From the NCBI RefSeq assembly GCF_040412425.1, contig NC_089781.1, positions 53,392,986-53,456,985 of the forward strand: a stretch of 64,000 nucleotides of DNA, written 5' to 3'. Position 1 is the first letter of the stretch, and every line of letters begins with the position of its first letter. The notes under the pieces were generated by a model, which was not told the DNA's origin, did no database searches, and saw only the letters and a program-made list of their open reading frames with translations. Positions 1 to 10,844 of this stretch are shown here, in pieces. The translations under genes and the position numbers were made by a program. The stretch comes from Macrobrachium rosenbergii (lineage: Eukaryota > Arthropoda > Malacostraca > Decapoda > Palaemonidae).

Positions 1-185
1 AAAACTTTGAATTCCACAAGTTTTAGCTAACTTAATAACTATGTAGAATTTTTAAAAATTTGTTCATCACTCTGAACCAGTAAATAAGACTGACAGTTTA
101 TATAACAAAACTAGATTCCTTAACCCGCAATATAAAACAATTGCTAATTTGTACGCAAGCATGGAGAATGCAATAGAGAAAATAA

Positions 186-860
186 CAAGATTTAAAGAAA
201 ACAGGCATTACTATAGGAGATAAGACTCGGTTTGGAGATAGTGCCAGTAACTTAGTTGAGCTAAGACATGTTTTAAATTACTTGTCATTTGGAACAATAT
301 ATAATGCCCTTGGAGAAGAGGAAAAGAAGGCTTTCAGAAAAATAAAACTTGATCCCAAGAAAACCAGCCTTCAAACATTGAAGACAATGAGAGAAGAAAT
401 ACAAAAATAAAAAGAGATAACTCCATCCAAGGAATTTGTGGGAACAACAGAAGCACAAAATGAAAGAAAGGACAGAAACAATAACCCTACTTTTAAAATG
501 AACAATAAGTTCTATGACAATTCCAGACAAGTAGGAAATAGACCAAATACCTTCCAAGGAAAATAGGCCCAAAATACTAAAAGAAAATGGAATCCAGATC
601 AGAAAGGAAGAAACAATCAATCAAAGAGTGGACCTCCCAAACCTTATAGATATGGTCAAAACTCAAACACAAATAATTCATCTCAAGTGAACTATTCCGC
701 TCAAGGGGCGAGACCAAAGACCGCCTGTGAAAACTGCGGGTATACAAATCATTTTACAAACGAGTGTAGGAAACCTAGAAAAATCTGCATGGTTTGTAAG
801 AAAGTAGGACATTTAACAAAGAATTGCTTGTTTAGAACACAAGAAGAAATAAAGAAATAG
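186..860 (+). pseudogene. Gag remnant with two CCHC zinc knuckles (Gypsy 1)
   Basis: Gag packages element RNA. The frame opens after a stop at 183 and has in-frame stops at 408 and 564, so it is dead. The last third encodes two tandem CCHC knuckles: CENCGYTNHFTNEC starting at 726 and CMVCKKVGHLTKNC ending at 827, both with C-x2-C-x4-H-x4-C spacing. The segment between is rich in N, K and Q, as gag linkers often are. The frame ends at 858-860. The N-terminal capsid part is too degraded to assign. Confidence 0.75.
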
Positions 861-976
861 TTGAATTGAGCAGTAATCGCTCAACATCAGATAAGTCTTC
901 AAGTCAATGACAATTTAGCCCTACACAGAATAACACAAGAAAGTCCCTTTAAGAAGATAAAATAAGAGTAGAAGAG

Positions 977-1423
977 TTGGCAAAAAGGGGACGTGAAAGT
1001 TCATCCGCACTATCCTATTTGCAGAGTAAAGAAGTTGTATTTTCCATGGATGAAGAAGAAATAATCAGAAAGGATTTACCTATCATTAAAGTTCCAATAC
1101 AGAACAAATTATGTACTGTCCTTATGGATTCAGGTAGTACTGTAAGTATAATTGATAAACATACATTAACAAATTACTTAGGTGTTAAAGAAATGCTAAT
1201 TCAGGGTCAAAGCAAAATAATAAAGGGAGTAGCAGATAAACAGCTTAAAAGTTTAGGAAATGTGAACTTAGAAGTAGACCTTTCGTCACATAAAACTGTT
1301 GAAAGTTTTATAGTTCTAGAAGACAGATTTTTTCCTGCACAAGTGTTTTTCTCATTTAATTTAATGAAGAGATGTGGAATCATCCTAGATTGCAGAGAAG
1401 GAAGAATTAACCTGAAACAATAA
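977..1423 (+). pseudogene. Aspartic protease segment of Pol (Gypsy 1)
   Basis: A retropepsin-like segment of 148 residues contains the active-site motif LMDSGSTVSIID (D-S-G in place of the usual D-S/T-G) and, toward the C-terminus, the hydrophobic stretch ending in GIILDCREGRI, typical of Gypsy proteases. It would cleave the element polyprotein. The open stretch starts at a TTG after a stop and is not a true gene start. It lies 117 bp after the gag stop and in a different frame. The reading frame is interrupted before RT, so no polyprotein could be made. Confidence 0.75.
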
Positions 1424-1478
1424 AAAGAGCGTATGCTTTACGCTTGAAGAAGAAAAGTTTCACCCAATTCTGATCAAT

Positions 1479-2289
1479 TTGTCTGAGACGACTTCAGCAA
1501 GCGAGAAAGACATACATAAAATAAATTATCAAGAGAACAATCAAAATAAAATGGAAAGGATTAAAAAAGAGGAATTCCCACAATTACAGACTAGAAATGG
1601 AAGATGTGCACATCCAGAAATTATATCCTCCAAAGAAAGAAATGACCCAGAAATAAATAAGAGTGATCTCCAAAGTTCTGAACCTGACGAAGAACAAGAC
1701 ATCTATGATGATAAATATGCAGAGATAAATACAGATAGTTATAGCAATGTAGTAATAAGTTTTGATAATGAAGGGGAATTATTAAATGAAGTACTGTTGC
1801 TAAATTAAATAAATAAAGTAGATATAAATGATATAATAGCAGTAACTGAAGAAAGTAGTGTAGAAGCAGAACATTGTTACTTTGCAGAGATAAAAGATGA
1901 AGAAATATGTTGTGTAAGCACTGCTGATGATAATAAAGTACAATTCATACTAAGCAGACAGGTAATTTTGCATCCAAAGTGTTAAACAAAAATACATCTA
2001 AGGAAAAGAAGAGATAGAAGTCAAAGACGTTCTTTTACTAAATGAAGAGTTACCAGAATTTGTCAGGATGGATAATTCTTTAGTCCACATGAAGGGTGAT
2101 ACCTGTGAAGTTTATGTCCAAAACTACTCAGATAACAAACTAATACTATATGCAGGCATTGTCTTTTGCAAAGGAATACCTATTAACAATCCATTACTAA
2201 CATTAGAAGAAAAAGCATTATTCTCTGTAACTGGTCAAGGGTCTAAATTAAGCAAAGAAGTGAATAAAACAGATTTTCCAGAAAACTAA
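1479..2289 (+). pseudogene. Protease-RT linker region of Pol (Gypsy 1)
   Basis: Two open stretches (1479-1808 and 2068-2289) lie between protease and RT. They are rich in E, D, N and S and have no catalytic motif. The second contains a segment of the type found just upstream of Gypsy RT domains (VHMKGDTCEVYVQNYSDNK). Stops and frameshifts separate the pieces. The assignment rests on position and on this linker-like composition. Confidence 0.55.
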
Positions 2290-3058
2290 GATAGATTAAC
2301 TCAGGTTTTAGAAAAATACAGAGATGTAGTAGCTGTAGAAGGAGATAAATTAGGTAGAACAAATGTTCTAAGACATAAAATTGTATTAGATGATGGAACA
2401 AAACTATTCTTTGTTCCTAATTACAGATTACCAATAAGCCAAAGACCCATAGTTGATAATTTGATAGAAGAAATGAAGAAAGATGGGGTAGTCATTCCTT
2501 CTAAATCTCCATATAATTCTCCATTACTACTTGTTCCAAATAACGATGGAAATTGGAGACTTGTGATAGATTATAGAAAGTTAAATTCCAACAACATCCC
2601 AGATAGAATGCCAATGCCAGTAATTCAAGATATGTTAGCTCAATTAGGAGGTGCAAGGATATTTTCATCTTTAGATTTACTTAGTGGCTACTGGCAAGTA
2701 CCTTTAGACGAAGAGTCAAAACCATACACAGCCTTCAGCACACAAAGAACACTTACAATTTGAAGTCATGCCATTTGGACTCACTTTGGCTCCTTTAACA
2801 TTTGTTAGATTAATGCTTCAAATACTAGGGGACATAGAAAATGTTGCAGTTTACTTAGATCATGTTATCATTTTTAGCAAAGATTTAGAAAGTCACCTCA
2901 AAACTTTAGAAATAGTCCTAGAAAGATTAAGAAGAGCAGGATTAAAAATCAAATTAAAGAAATGTCCGTTCTTAATGAAATCCTTGGAATACTTAGGACA
3001 TGTAATTAGTGAAGATGGTCTGCGAATGCAAGCAGGCAAGATAAAAAGCAATAGTTGA
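2290..3058 (+). pseudogene. Reverse transcriptase domain (Gypsy 1), catalytic box mutated to YLDH
   Basis: The RT is recognisable from the fingers motif with LVPNNDGNWRLVIDYRKLN, the first catalytic aspartate in SSLDLLSGYWQVPLD, and MPFGLTLAPLTF. A frameshift at about 2763 separates palm motif A from the following motifs. The second catalytic box, normally Y-x-D-D, reads YLDH at 2852-2863 because GAT is replaced by CAT. The thumb start, ending in LGHVISEDGL, follows. A second frameshift near 3055 leads into RNase H. The mutated box alone should abolish polymerase activity. Confidence 0.85.
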
Positions 3059-3077
3059 ATATCCAGCTCCTACAAAT

Positions 3078-3695
3078 TTGAAAGCATTGAGACAATTCCT
3101 AGGAATGGTAGGCTACTATAGGCCTTTCATTAAGGGTTTTGCAACAATAGCCAAACCATTAACAGAAATAACAAAGAAGGATGTCAAATATGAATGGAAT
3201 AAAGAACAAGAGACAGCCTTCCAAACACTAAAGAGTAAAATGACCAGGAATCCTGTGCTAGTCTACCCAGATTTCTCCAAAGACTGTTACTTAGCCTGTG
3301 ATGCCTCAAGTACTGGACTAGGGGCTGTATTATTACAAGAGGACAAAACAAGAATGAGAGTAGTATATTATGCCAGTAGAGTCTTAAATGCAGCAGAGAG
3401 AAATTATAGTACAATAGAAAGAGAATGTTTAGCATTATACTGGGGTTTGAGGAAATTTAGACACATAATCCTAGGACATAAAGTCAATGTACTTACTGAT
3501 CACAAACCCATTTGTGATTTGTTTAAGAAGAGAACTTTTACAAATAACATGAAGTTCAATAGGTGGTTCATTAGTGTGTTAGAATTTGCCCCAGAATTCA
3601 GATATATCCCAGGAAAATTTAATACACTAGCAGATGCATTATCCAGATCCCAAGAAGAAACAGAAATGTATTACCACGAATACTTTTTGTTTTAG
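3078..3695 (+). pseudogene. RT thumb/connection and RNase H domain (Gypsy 1)
   Basis: This 205-residue open stretch begins with the conserved RT thumb block (FLGMVGYYRPFIKGF) and runs into RNase H: CDASSTGLGAVLLQ carries the first catalytic aspartate, STIERECLALYWGLRKFR the glutamate helix, and TDHKPICDLF the next aspartate. It ends with FRYIPGKFNTLADALSR, the usual end of Gypsy RNase H. It is the longest intact piece of this element and overlaps the integrase start in another frame. Confidence 0.88.
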
Positions 3696-4960
3696 CTGTC
3701 AAGTAGTAGACTTAGATTTAGAAAGAGTACAAATACAACAAGGGATGGATACAGAAATCAGGCATATAATAGGACAATTAATGACAGATGAATCTTTAAA
3801 ACCTGATTTTGTTTTAATCAATGGTTTATTATATAAAAGGCCAACAGAGAAGCATGGTTATTCTCATCTATACATCCCAAAAACACTAATCAGAGAAGTT
3901 TTAGAACTAACCCACTCATACAAGTTAGCAGGACATCCTAGAATCATAACCAGAAATTATTTTTGCCCCATTGTAGTGAAGATACCAAAAACTTTGTACA
4001 AAATTGTGTAGTTTGTAATAGAAATAAAGGTAACGTAAATCCAAAAGCTCCACTTGAAAAATATCCATCGGAGCTAAATCCATTTCAGGTCGTTTCAATG
4101 GGTTTTTTAGGTCCATTTCCTACCACTGTTAGAGGGAATAAACAAATATTAGTCTTTTTAGACTATCTAACAAGATATATAGAGATTGTACCAGTAAGAA
4201 ATAGAGATGCAATTACAGTAGCAGAAGCTCTTAAATCTAGAATTATTACGAGACATTCATGTCCACAAGTTCTTCTTTCTGGTAACAGCTGAATTTACTA
4301 GTGAACTTTTAAGAGAATTATGTGAATTTTATGAGATAAATAAATGTCAAATAACAGCATATAAACCAAGTTCAAATGGAGCAGTAGAAAGAACAAATCG
4401 TAAAATAAAGGATATCCTGAAAACTTTAGTTAAACCTAATGCAGAAGACTGGGATTTAGTTTTGGAAGGCGTACAGTTTACTATAAACAATACTGTAAAT
4501 GAAATAGTAGGGGAATCACCACACTACTTGTGATACGGATACGAGAAGAGACTACCAAATACGTTACTAGATGATGCCACACCACCCCGACATACTTATA
4601 ACTATGATGACTATATTGCCTGGAAAACTAGATGCATGTATGAAACAATCAAACAGACGAGGACTAGACTTAAGGAAGCTCAGTGTCCAAGCAAAGTACT
4701 ATGACAAAAATACAGCTAAACCAAAAATTGTAGTAGGTGCTCAGGTATATGTTCAGAATCATATTCCAGAGGGTCCTAATGTAAAAGTATCACCTATGTT
4801 TAATGGTCCTTATAGAGTATTAGAAGTGTTAAAACTAAATAAGCTAAAGATCATAAGTGAGAGTGATCTAAAAGAAAGAATTGTTCATAACAATCATGTA
4901 AAGGTAATAAAAACAGACGCTTGGTCCAATAAACAAATAAAATTATGGAAAAGAAGGTAA
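3634..4960 (+). pseudogene. Integrase (Gypsy 1), frameshifted, two catalytic aspartates lost
   Basis: Integrase joins element cDNA to host DNA. The N-terminal zinc-binding domain is seen as H residues near LTHSYKLAGHPRI and the CVVC pair at about 4005. The core follows in other frames. The first catalytic aspartate position reads SMGFLGP (D to G) near 4100, and the second, normally S-D-N-G, is replaced by SGNS and a stop near 4280. The glutamate block SSNGAVERTNRK near 4375 remains. The C-terminal region (4571-4960) has the GPYRVLEVL segment of the SH3-like domain. At least three frame breaks are present. Confidence 0.85.
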
Positions 4961-5100
4961 TGAAAAACACAAATATAACTTAAGAAAAAGATAAAAATTA
5001 TGTAAAGTGTTGAACTGTTATATATAAACAATATATATAGACATTAAAATACCTCATGTATATAGAAAATCTGATAAGGCTTATTCTTACAGATACAAAC

Positions 5101-5759
5101 ATGCGGTTCTTCTTGATTATCATAACACTGCTTTATGTGTCATCCGAGGTGGTGATCCGGAAGGGTGCACTACGCACTACTAGAGAAAAAGGGATCTGTG
5201 AAGTTAATTAAGGACCTAGGTATAGTGAGTATTGACATTACATCAGTGCTTATCAATGAAATGACGTTGAAAGATGTTCAAAAGGATTTAAAGTCAATAA
5301 TTAGAAAAAGTGAAAATAACAGTGTTTTACCATTGTTGGAAAAACTAGATAATGACATAGGAAGTGTGTTAAATACAAGATCCAAACGATCCCTCTTACC
5401 TTTTATAGGAACAGCACTTAATCAACTGTTCAGTGTAGCAACTGACTCTAATGTAGAAAAAGACAGGGCCCATATAGATAAGTTGGAAAAATGGGCAGCA
5501 ACAAGGGGCATTTTATTAAATAGTTATAAGAAATAAAAAATTAAATAACCAAGAGTTAGAAAAACTAAAGGTATTCATTATTGCAATCAGTAACAACATT
5601 AGTATGGAAATTAATACATTAATAGACCAACAGTATTTAAATACTTTTATTAGTAATGTAAGAACTCTCTTGCAAGACCATAAAGATATGTTAAATGCCA
5701 TTTTGTTAGCCTATAAAGGAATACTAAGCCCAACATTAATTACTCCAAGGGAGTTATAG
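5101..5759 (+). pseudogene. Env-like gene remnant (F-type, errantivirus-like), truncated
   Basis: An ATG at 5101 opens a hydrophobic signal-peptide-like start (MRFFLIIITLLYVSS). The frame then shifts near 5160 into 5165-5536. That part holds a dibasic furin-type site, RSKR, followed by SLLPFIGTALNQLF, matching the cleavage site and fusion-peptide region of insect errantivirus env and baculovirus F-type proteins. A second shift near 5536 continues to the stop at 5757, ending in PTLITPREL. No transmembrane segment or cytoplasmic tail follows, so the gene is truncated and inactive. Family assignment is inference from motif order. Confidence 0.6.
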
Positions 5760-6128
5760 GGCATAATTAATGATTTTTTGGTAGAAGGGCATTATATGTT
5801 TATAACAACAGTTAACCATTTTTTTACACTGGTAATTCATTATGTATGTGTATATGTACAGTATATCTCTTTTGATTCATGATATAATGTGTGAATTTTA
5901 TACAATATATTCTTGATTTGAATTTTTGTACATTAATACATTAAAACAGTTTGTGCAATTTGTAATTTTTTTTAGAGTATTATTTAATGGGCAGTCATAT
6001 AAGTACTTTATTCTATATATATCTTTGCAGTCATCCAATTGAACAGTGTTCTTATTGTCACACTGAGGGCAGTGTGAGGTAGCATGACTGAGTGATGTAG
6101 TGTATCTAGGGAAGTTAGATAGAAAAAG

Positions 6129-6199
6129 AAAGAGAGAGAGAGAGGGAGAGAGAAATGTAGAAAAAAAAGTAAAGAGAGAGAGAGAGAGAGAGAGAGAGA
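6129..6199 (+). repeat. (GA)n microsatellite, interrupted
   Basis: GA tracts interrupted by a short A-rich spacer. Their repeated-dipeptide and S/L-rich translations on either strand are not genes. Confidence 0.95.
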
Positions 6200-6351
6200 T
6201 GTAAAGAATAAAAAGGGAGGCAGAGAGAACATTGATAACGCCTAAAAGCTGCTGTTACTACCGTGGATTCAAATACGCTGACCGAGGTAGAACTTTTACA
6301 CGAACTCAAAAACAGTGAGCAAGTATATTGCGCTTAAAGCCATAAAACCGA

Positions 6352-6630
6352 TCATAAAGGTTGGAAGCAGTGGTCTTGCGATAGCTTAACCAAATCATGA
6401 GTCAGCACAGCCAAAAAACTAACATCAGCCAGCTCTATAACCCTGCCTTCAATAGGAGGCATTTTCACGAAAACACCAGGAAATTGGGGGCTGGACAAAG
6501 TGATGTACTTCAACACCCTCCAATCAAACATGCTAGGGAGGGGTCTTTCACACACCCTCCTAAGATTATCTCCAATCAAGTCCTCTAAGGAGAGATTTGA
6601 ATCACACCCACTACAGTCCTTCCCAATCAA
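6352..6630 (-). CDS. Unidentified 92-residue open frame
   Basis: The frame lies between stops, starts only at a TTG, and encodes a mixed, non-repetitive sequence with normal protein composition (for example RVCERPLPSMFDWRVLKYI and GVFVKMPPIEGRVIELADV). I do not recognise the family. It has no ATG start, no splice context that I can defend, and lies in the putative 3' part of Gypsy 1. It could be a captured fragment, an exon piece, an old viral or element fragment, or chance. Its composition is more protein-like than most chance frames nearby. Confidence 0.25.
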   Translation of the reverse strand: MIGKDCSGCDSNLSLEDLIGDNLRRVCERPLPSMFDWRVLKYITLSSPQFPGVFVKMPPIEGRVIELADVSFLAVLTHDLVKLSQDHCFQPL

Positions 6631-6870
6631 CTATTTGAAGGGGAGGCCTTGCAGATAAATCCTTCCAATGGGACTAGAAGAAATCCAGGGGTTCAACAGT
6701 CTGGAGAGCAACAGAAGAGAAGCAGATTCGAGCTGTGTCCACTAGAGAGTATGTCTCCCCTCGCTTTCGTGTTCCCCTATTGACTGAGTCAAATTAATTA
6801 CTCAAGAGAGATTTTGTTTATACCACTGTAACATATTTTATTTGTACTGATCTTGTTAATCTTTATAAGT

Positions 6871-6930
6871 TAAATTCCATTATTAAAGTGAAGAAATTAC
6901 AAAATTCCATTATTAAAGTGAAGAAATTAC
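6871..6930 (+). repeat. Exact tandem duplication, 2 x 30 bp
   Basis: Two adjacent 30-mers (6871-6900 and 6901-6930) differ only at the first base. The unit contains ATTCCATTATTAAAGTGAAG. It lies in the putative 3' LTR region of Gypsy 1. Confidence 0.9.
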
Positions 6931-7446
6931 AGAACTCTTCTCTATACGCCTTCCTGAGAGATATCAATACTTTAGGAATATTTATCTTCAATAACAGACA
7001 TTAAAGAAGAAAGAGAGGCGCTGTGGACACACATAGAAGAATAACAAGGTAAGAAAGTGGAAGACTAAAATCGCATGACAAAAGAAACACATAACAAATT
7101 TCCATCTTTTGATATCTAACGTAAGAATAACTTTCTCTCTCTCTCTCTTGTTCGTAGTTAGCGCTCACACATTTTTACAACTTATTATTTCTCTGTACTT
7201 CTTTATCTGCACAGTAGATAGTTTAAATTGATCTAATTTTACTTGTACCATCTATGAACTGTAAATGTGCTAGTGTGGCAAATGTTCTAAAATATAGAGA
7301 CATAATAACTAAGAGTTGTATTTATTCAAATAAAAAACATGTTTGTTCATGAAAAAGCATTTCAGAACAAAGAGAAAGAGACGTAGAATAAAGAAGTTAT
7401 TAAAAAGAGGTTGAGAAGACTTCTAAAAATAGATCGGTCGGAAGGG

Positions 7447-7448
<2 letters not shown>

Positions 7449-7482
<34 letters not shown>
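7449..7482 (+). repeat. (GA)n microsatellite
   Basis: About 17 GA units, 65 bp upstream of the LTR of Gypsy 2. Confidence 0.95.
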
Positions 7483-7483
<1 letters not shown>

Positions 7484-7547
7484 TTTCTTCCAACTCTCTA
7501 TTTTTATGTCAACCTTTTATTTCTTTTTTTTTTAAGGGTAATGCATT

Positions 7548-7929
7548 TGTAAAGTCTGCACTCAATGGGTTCTCTATGATGAACATCCCGTTTTCTGTGG
7601 TGCCTTCACATGCGACCTAAGGTTGGATGAACACAACCTTATTATCATTATTGTGAATTGTATATTTATTACCTGTTCATTTGCTTGTACCATATATATG
7701 TGTCAGAGTATTTTTATGTCCAACCAGATATTATTAATCATCATGTTTTCTGTATGTACCTGTTTTGTTTTGTGTAGAGAAATAGTTTGACCTCAGGTCA
7801 CTTGTAAATTTTTGTACCCGTGGTCTCTGCGTATACGTAGACCTCCACACACCGCTTTATAAGCGGGTCGCTTCATCAATAAACCAGCAGTACTTGTCTT
7901 CCTGCACATTATTTCGCACCTCTCTCACA
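7548..7929 (+). repeat. 5' LTR of Gypsy 2
   Basis: Starts TGTAAAGTC and ends CTCTCTCACA. It contains a TATA-like TTTATAAG at about 7856 and a polyadenylation signal AATAAA at 7879-7884. It aligns end to end with 10845-11226 with equal length and mostly transitional differences. It would drive transcription of the element. Confidence 0.9.
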
Positions 7930-7930
7930 G

Positions 7931-7946
7931 TGGTGACCCCCGGAGT
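7931..7946 (+). promoter_or_regulatory. Primer-binding site, tRNA-Trp type
   Basis: TGGTGACCCC starts two bases after the 5' LTR and is complementary to the usual 3' end of eukaryotic tRNA-Trp (GGGGTCA plus CCA). Similarity fades after 10 bases. tRNA-Trp priming is known for CsRn1-clade elements, which agrees with the gag type. Confidence 0.65.
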
Positions 7947-8285
7947 GGTTCCCGGAGCCATTAACAGACCCAAACGGCGACTTAATCTTGGCCCGATGAA
8001 CCAACCCATGCCCCTAACGGAGTAACTATAGCGCTCTAACAAAGCGTTCGGGCGTTACCGACCCTTGTCGGCAAATCACTGGCATCATTAGCGGACCCAC
8101 ACGACATGCTCCCAAGCGTGTATTGACACGCGTGTTCCCTCACACTCCAAGTGAGAGCGTGGAATGAGCATGGACACAGACATCCCCACCCACATACAAA
8201 TTACCGCAAACTTCTCGGAGGCAGACGTCTCCTTCGCGCAACCCCTCCAGCGTGCTCCTCCACGCCGGTGCCCGCTCCCCGCGCG

Positions 8286-8668
8286 ATGCCCCTCCTGAGG
8301 AACCAACCAAGGGCAGCCCTCAGCATAAAGCTGCCGCCATTCACCCATCAGAACCCAGTGTCCTGGCTCTACAGGGTGGAGGGGCAATTCAGGGTGGCAG
8401 GCCTGACCGATGAGGTGTTGAAGGCGGACATGGCCATCAACACCTTACCGGAGGAGATATACAAGAAGGTTGCCTCGTGGGTGACGGCAACGATGAGCCC
8501 TGTCACCTTCCAGGAGTTAAAGGCCACTCTTGTCGAGACCTGCTCCCTATCGGTCTCTGAGAGAGCTGCCCGTGCCCTCGACCTCGCCATCAACCCCCGG
8601 CAGGACACAAACCTCTTGGAGACATGGCATGCCCTCCAGTACCTCCTCCTCCTCCCCGAAACTGACAG
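8286..8668 (+). pseudogene. Gag N-terminal part (Gypsy 2), fused to RT by deletion
   Basis: From the ATG at 8286 the frame encodes a capsid-like segment with IKLPPFTHQNPVSWLYRVE and GQFRVAGLTDEVLKADM, then TLPEEIYKKV, matching the conserved N-terminal block of CsRn1-type gag proteins. It is cut near 8668, where the sequence passes directly into RT motifs in another frame, so the gag C-terminus is gone. The open frame extends upstream to 8151, but the conserved block begins just after 8286, so that ATG is the likelier start. Confidence 0.65.
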
Positions 8669-9561
8669 GGGTGACCTTTCAGAGACTGATGGACAGCATC
8701 CTTGGGGACCTGAACTTCTGCGTCAGCTACGTCGATGATATCCTAATTTTTTCCAGATCCCACAGGGAACACCTATGGCACATCCGGAAGGTCCTGCAGC
8801 GCCTGCAGGAGAGTGGCCTCGTCGTCAGGTTCGACAAGTGCACCTTCAGCGTCGATAAGGTGGAATTCCTAGGCCACGAGATATCCCCAGGAGGCGTCCG
8901 CCCAGTTTCATCGAAAGTTGAGGCCGTCGTCAGGTTCCCCATCCCTACCTCCGTCAGCGCCGTACAAGAATTCCTCAGAATGGTCAACTATTACAGGAGA
9001 TTCATCCCGGGGATCACGCACACCATCTCCCCTCTGACGGAGATCCTCAAGGGCTGTCTGAAGACCTTAGAGTGGGGCCCCGACCAGCAAAGGGCCTTCT
9101 CCCTGATGAAGGCTGCCCTTGCCCGGGCAACAGCTTTGGCCCACCAGGACCCCAGTGCTCCCCTCCAGCTGACAATGGATGCCAGCAATGTCGCCTACGG
9201 GGCCGTCCTGGAGCAAGTTGTCAACGGAGCCCCTCAGCCCATCGCCTTCTTCAGCAGAAAATTCAGCCCCACCGAGTCCTGCTACAGCACCTTCGACAGG
9301 GAACTCATCACGGTGTACCAGGCGGTACGCCACTTCAAATTCCTCCTGGAGAGTAAGCCCTTCACAGTTTGGATGGACCACCAGCCGCTGGTCCACGCCT
9401 TCACGAAGCTGGGGGATGCATGGTCCTACAGGCAGCAGTGGCACCTCGTGGCCATCGCAGAGTTCACCTGCACCATCCAGTGCCTCCCCGGCAAGAAGAA
9501 CCCAGTAGCCGAAATCGACGCAGTACAGCTCGGGATCAACTTCGAGGACCTCGCCCATTAA
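8668..9561 (+). pseudogene. RT (second half) and RNase H (Gypsy 2)
   Basis: About 295 residues in one open frame. It begins inside RT just before the catalytic box YVDD (8728-8739), so the fingers and first palm aspartate are missing. VEFLGHEISPGGVRP and FLRMVNYYRRFIPGI are the RT thumb and connection. RNase H follows with LTMDASNVAYGAVLEQ, STFDRELITVYQAVRHF and WMDHQPLVHAF, ending at CLPGKKNPVAE(I)D, where the usual A-D-x-L-S-R is lost. Codons are GC-rich. This part is remarkably open for an element with 9 percent LTR divergence. Confidence 0.85.
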
Positions 9562-9624
9562 CAAGCCGCTGACTCAAAGACTCCAGCTTACCGCACCGCC
9601 ATCACGTCGCTGAAGTGGAAGGAT

Positions 9625-10806
9625 GTGCCCCTCGCCCCTGGAAGGCCAACACTGCAGAGTGACTTAAGCACTGGCCACCCCCGCTCACTGGTGCCCGCCT
9701 CCCGTTGTTGGCTGGTCTTCGACGTCATCCACGGACTGTCCCACCCCTCCGGCAGAATGACTGCCAGGCTGCTGATGGAGAAGTTTGTCTGGCACGGCAT
9801 ACGGAAGGACGCAACGACCTGTGCAAGTCAGTGCATACAATGCCAGGCCAGCAAAATAGGGCGGCACACTGAATCGGGGGTGGGCGACTTTCCCCAGCCA
9901 GGGAGACGTTTTGGGCACATCCACGTCGACGTAGTGGGTCCTCTTCCCCCATCAGGAGGAGCAAGATACCTTCTAACAGTTGTTGACCGCTCCACCAGGT
10001 GGCCCGAAGCTACGCCCATGGAAGAAGCCACATCCAGTGCATGCGCAGAGGCCCTCCTCTCCAGCTGGACTGCCTGCTGGGAACCACTCACCACAGCACC
10101 ACGGCCTACAACCCCGCAGCCAATAGAATAGTGGAAAGGTTCCACAGGTCCCTGTAGGCGTCCCTCATGGCTTGTTGCACCTCCAAGAATTGGAAGTACC
10201 AGCTGCCCTGGGTCCTCCTTGGGCTGAGGACCGCCCCCAGAGCCAACAGCGACCCGTCTGCAGCAGAAAAGGTCTTCGGGGAGACCCTCGTAGTCCTGGG
10301 GGAACTCATCACAGAGGACCAGGATGACCGAACAACGCAGAGGCTCCACAACAGGGTTGGGATATTCCCCCTGCCGGCGGACATATACTGACAGGACGTC
10401 CCCCTTCATGCCTCCCGGTCTGTCCTCCGCCACCCACGTCTTTGTCAGGGGCGATGCCATACGTCCAACCTTAACCAGGCCCTACAGGGGGCCTTTCCTC
10501 GTGCTTGAGAGGAACAAGAAGGCATTCCGGGTGGCCGTCCATGGGAAGGAAGACTGGGTATCAATAGACTGCCTCAAGCCCGCATTTCTGGAGGAAGACG
10601 TCGAGGGCACTCCCCAAAGCCCCCTGCAGGAAATGGCGCCCCCACAGCCCACCCCGTCCGCAAGAGAACCTTGTGGGCACCCCTGGAAGACCCCGGGACC
10701 GGCAGGAGGGCACCCCAACGCACCCATCCACAGGGCACTGAAGAAGACGAACACCCCCTCGAGAAGGCGGGGCTCCCTCCGTTGCCCCAGCAGATACCTG
10801 CTTTGA
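9625..10806 (+). pseudogene. Integrase (Gypsy 2), core internally deleted
   Basis: The N-terminal zinc domain is visible: IHGLSHPSGRMTARLL with HGIRKDATTCASQCIQC (H/H and C-x2-C). The first core aspartate is in HIHVDVVGPLPP, followed by LTVVDRSTRWPEA. After LLSSW near 10068 the middle of the core with the second aspartate is deleted and the frame shifts. The glutamate block (VERFHRSL) is readable in another frame around 10130, then a stop. The C-terminal part at 10324-10806 includes the RPYRGPFLVLER and DWVSIDCLKPAF segments. Confidence 0.82.
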
Positions 10807-10826
10807 TCAGATGTTACCTACGTCTT

Positions 10827-10844
10827 GTGGGGGGGGGGGAGTAT
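10827..10844 (+). promoter_or_regulatory. Polypurine tract of Gypsy 2
   Basis: A run of 11 G at 10829-10839 followed by AGTAT lies directly before the 3' LTR start at 10845, the place where plus-strand priming occurs in LTR elements. Confidence 0.7.

Larger units (their letters stand above)
1..5759 (+). mobile_element. Gypsy LTR retrotransposon 1 (errantivirus-like, with env), degenerate, 5' end outside window
   Basis: The order is gag zinc knuckles, aspartic protease, RT, RNase H, integrase, then an env-like frame, all on + strand. This is the order of Ty3/Gypsy elements of the env-bearing (errantivirus-like) type. Every domain is broken by frameshifts or stops and several catalytic residues are changed, so it is a dead copy. 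No 5' LTR is seen, so the start lies left of the window or is lost. The coding part is AT-rich (A-rich sense strand), unlike the GC-rich Gypsy element that follows at 7.5 kb. The clade assignment is inference from domain order and the env. Confidence 0.85.
5760..7547. other. Non-coding stretch after env, possible 3' LTR region of Gypsy 1
   Basis: No convincing gene. The stretch is AT-rich and contains two GA tracts, a TATA-like run near 6015 and a 30-bp tandem duplication at 6871-6930. An LTR is expected here, but with no 5' LTR in view it cannot be delimited. One unidentified minus-strand frame lies at 6352-6630. Confidence 0.5.

Noticed and set aside
9067..9564. 165-residue minus-strand frame opposite Gypsy 2 RNase H
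   Set aside because: A shadow of the plus-strand coding frame in GC-rich DNA; the plus strand has all conserved motifs. The same holds for 9828-10460 and 10482-10754 on the minus strand.
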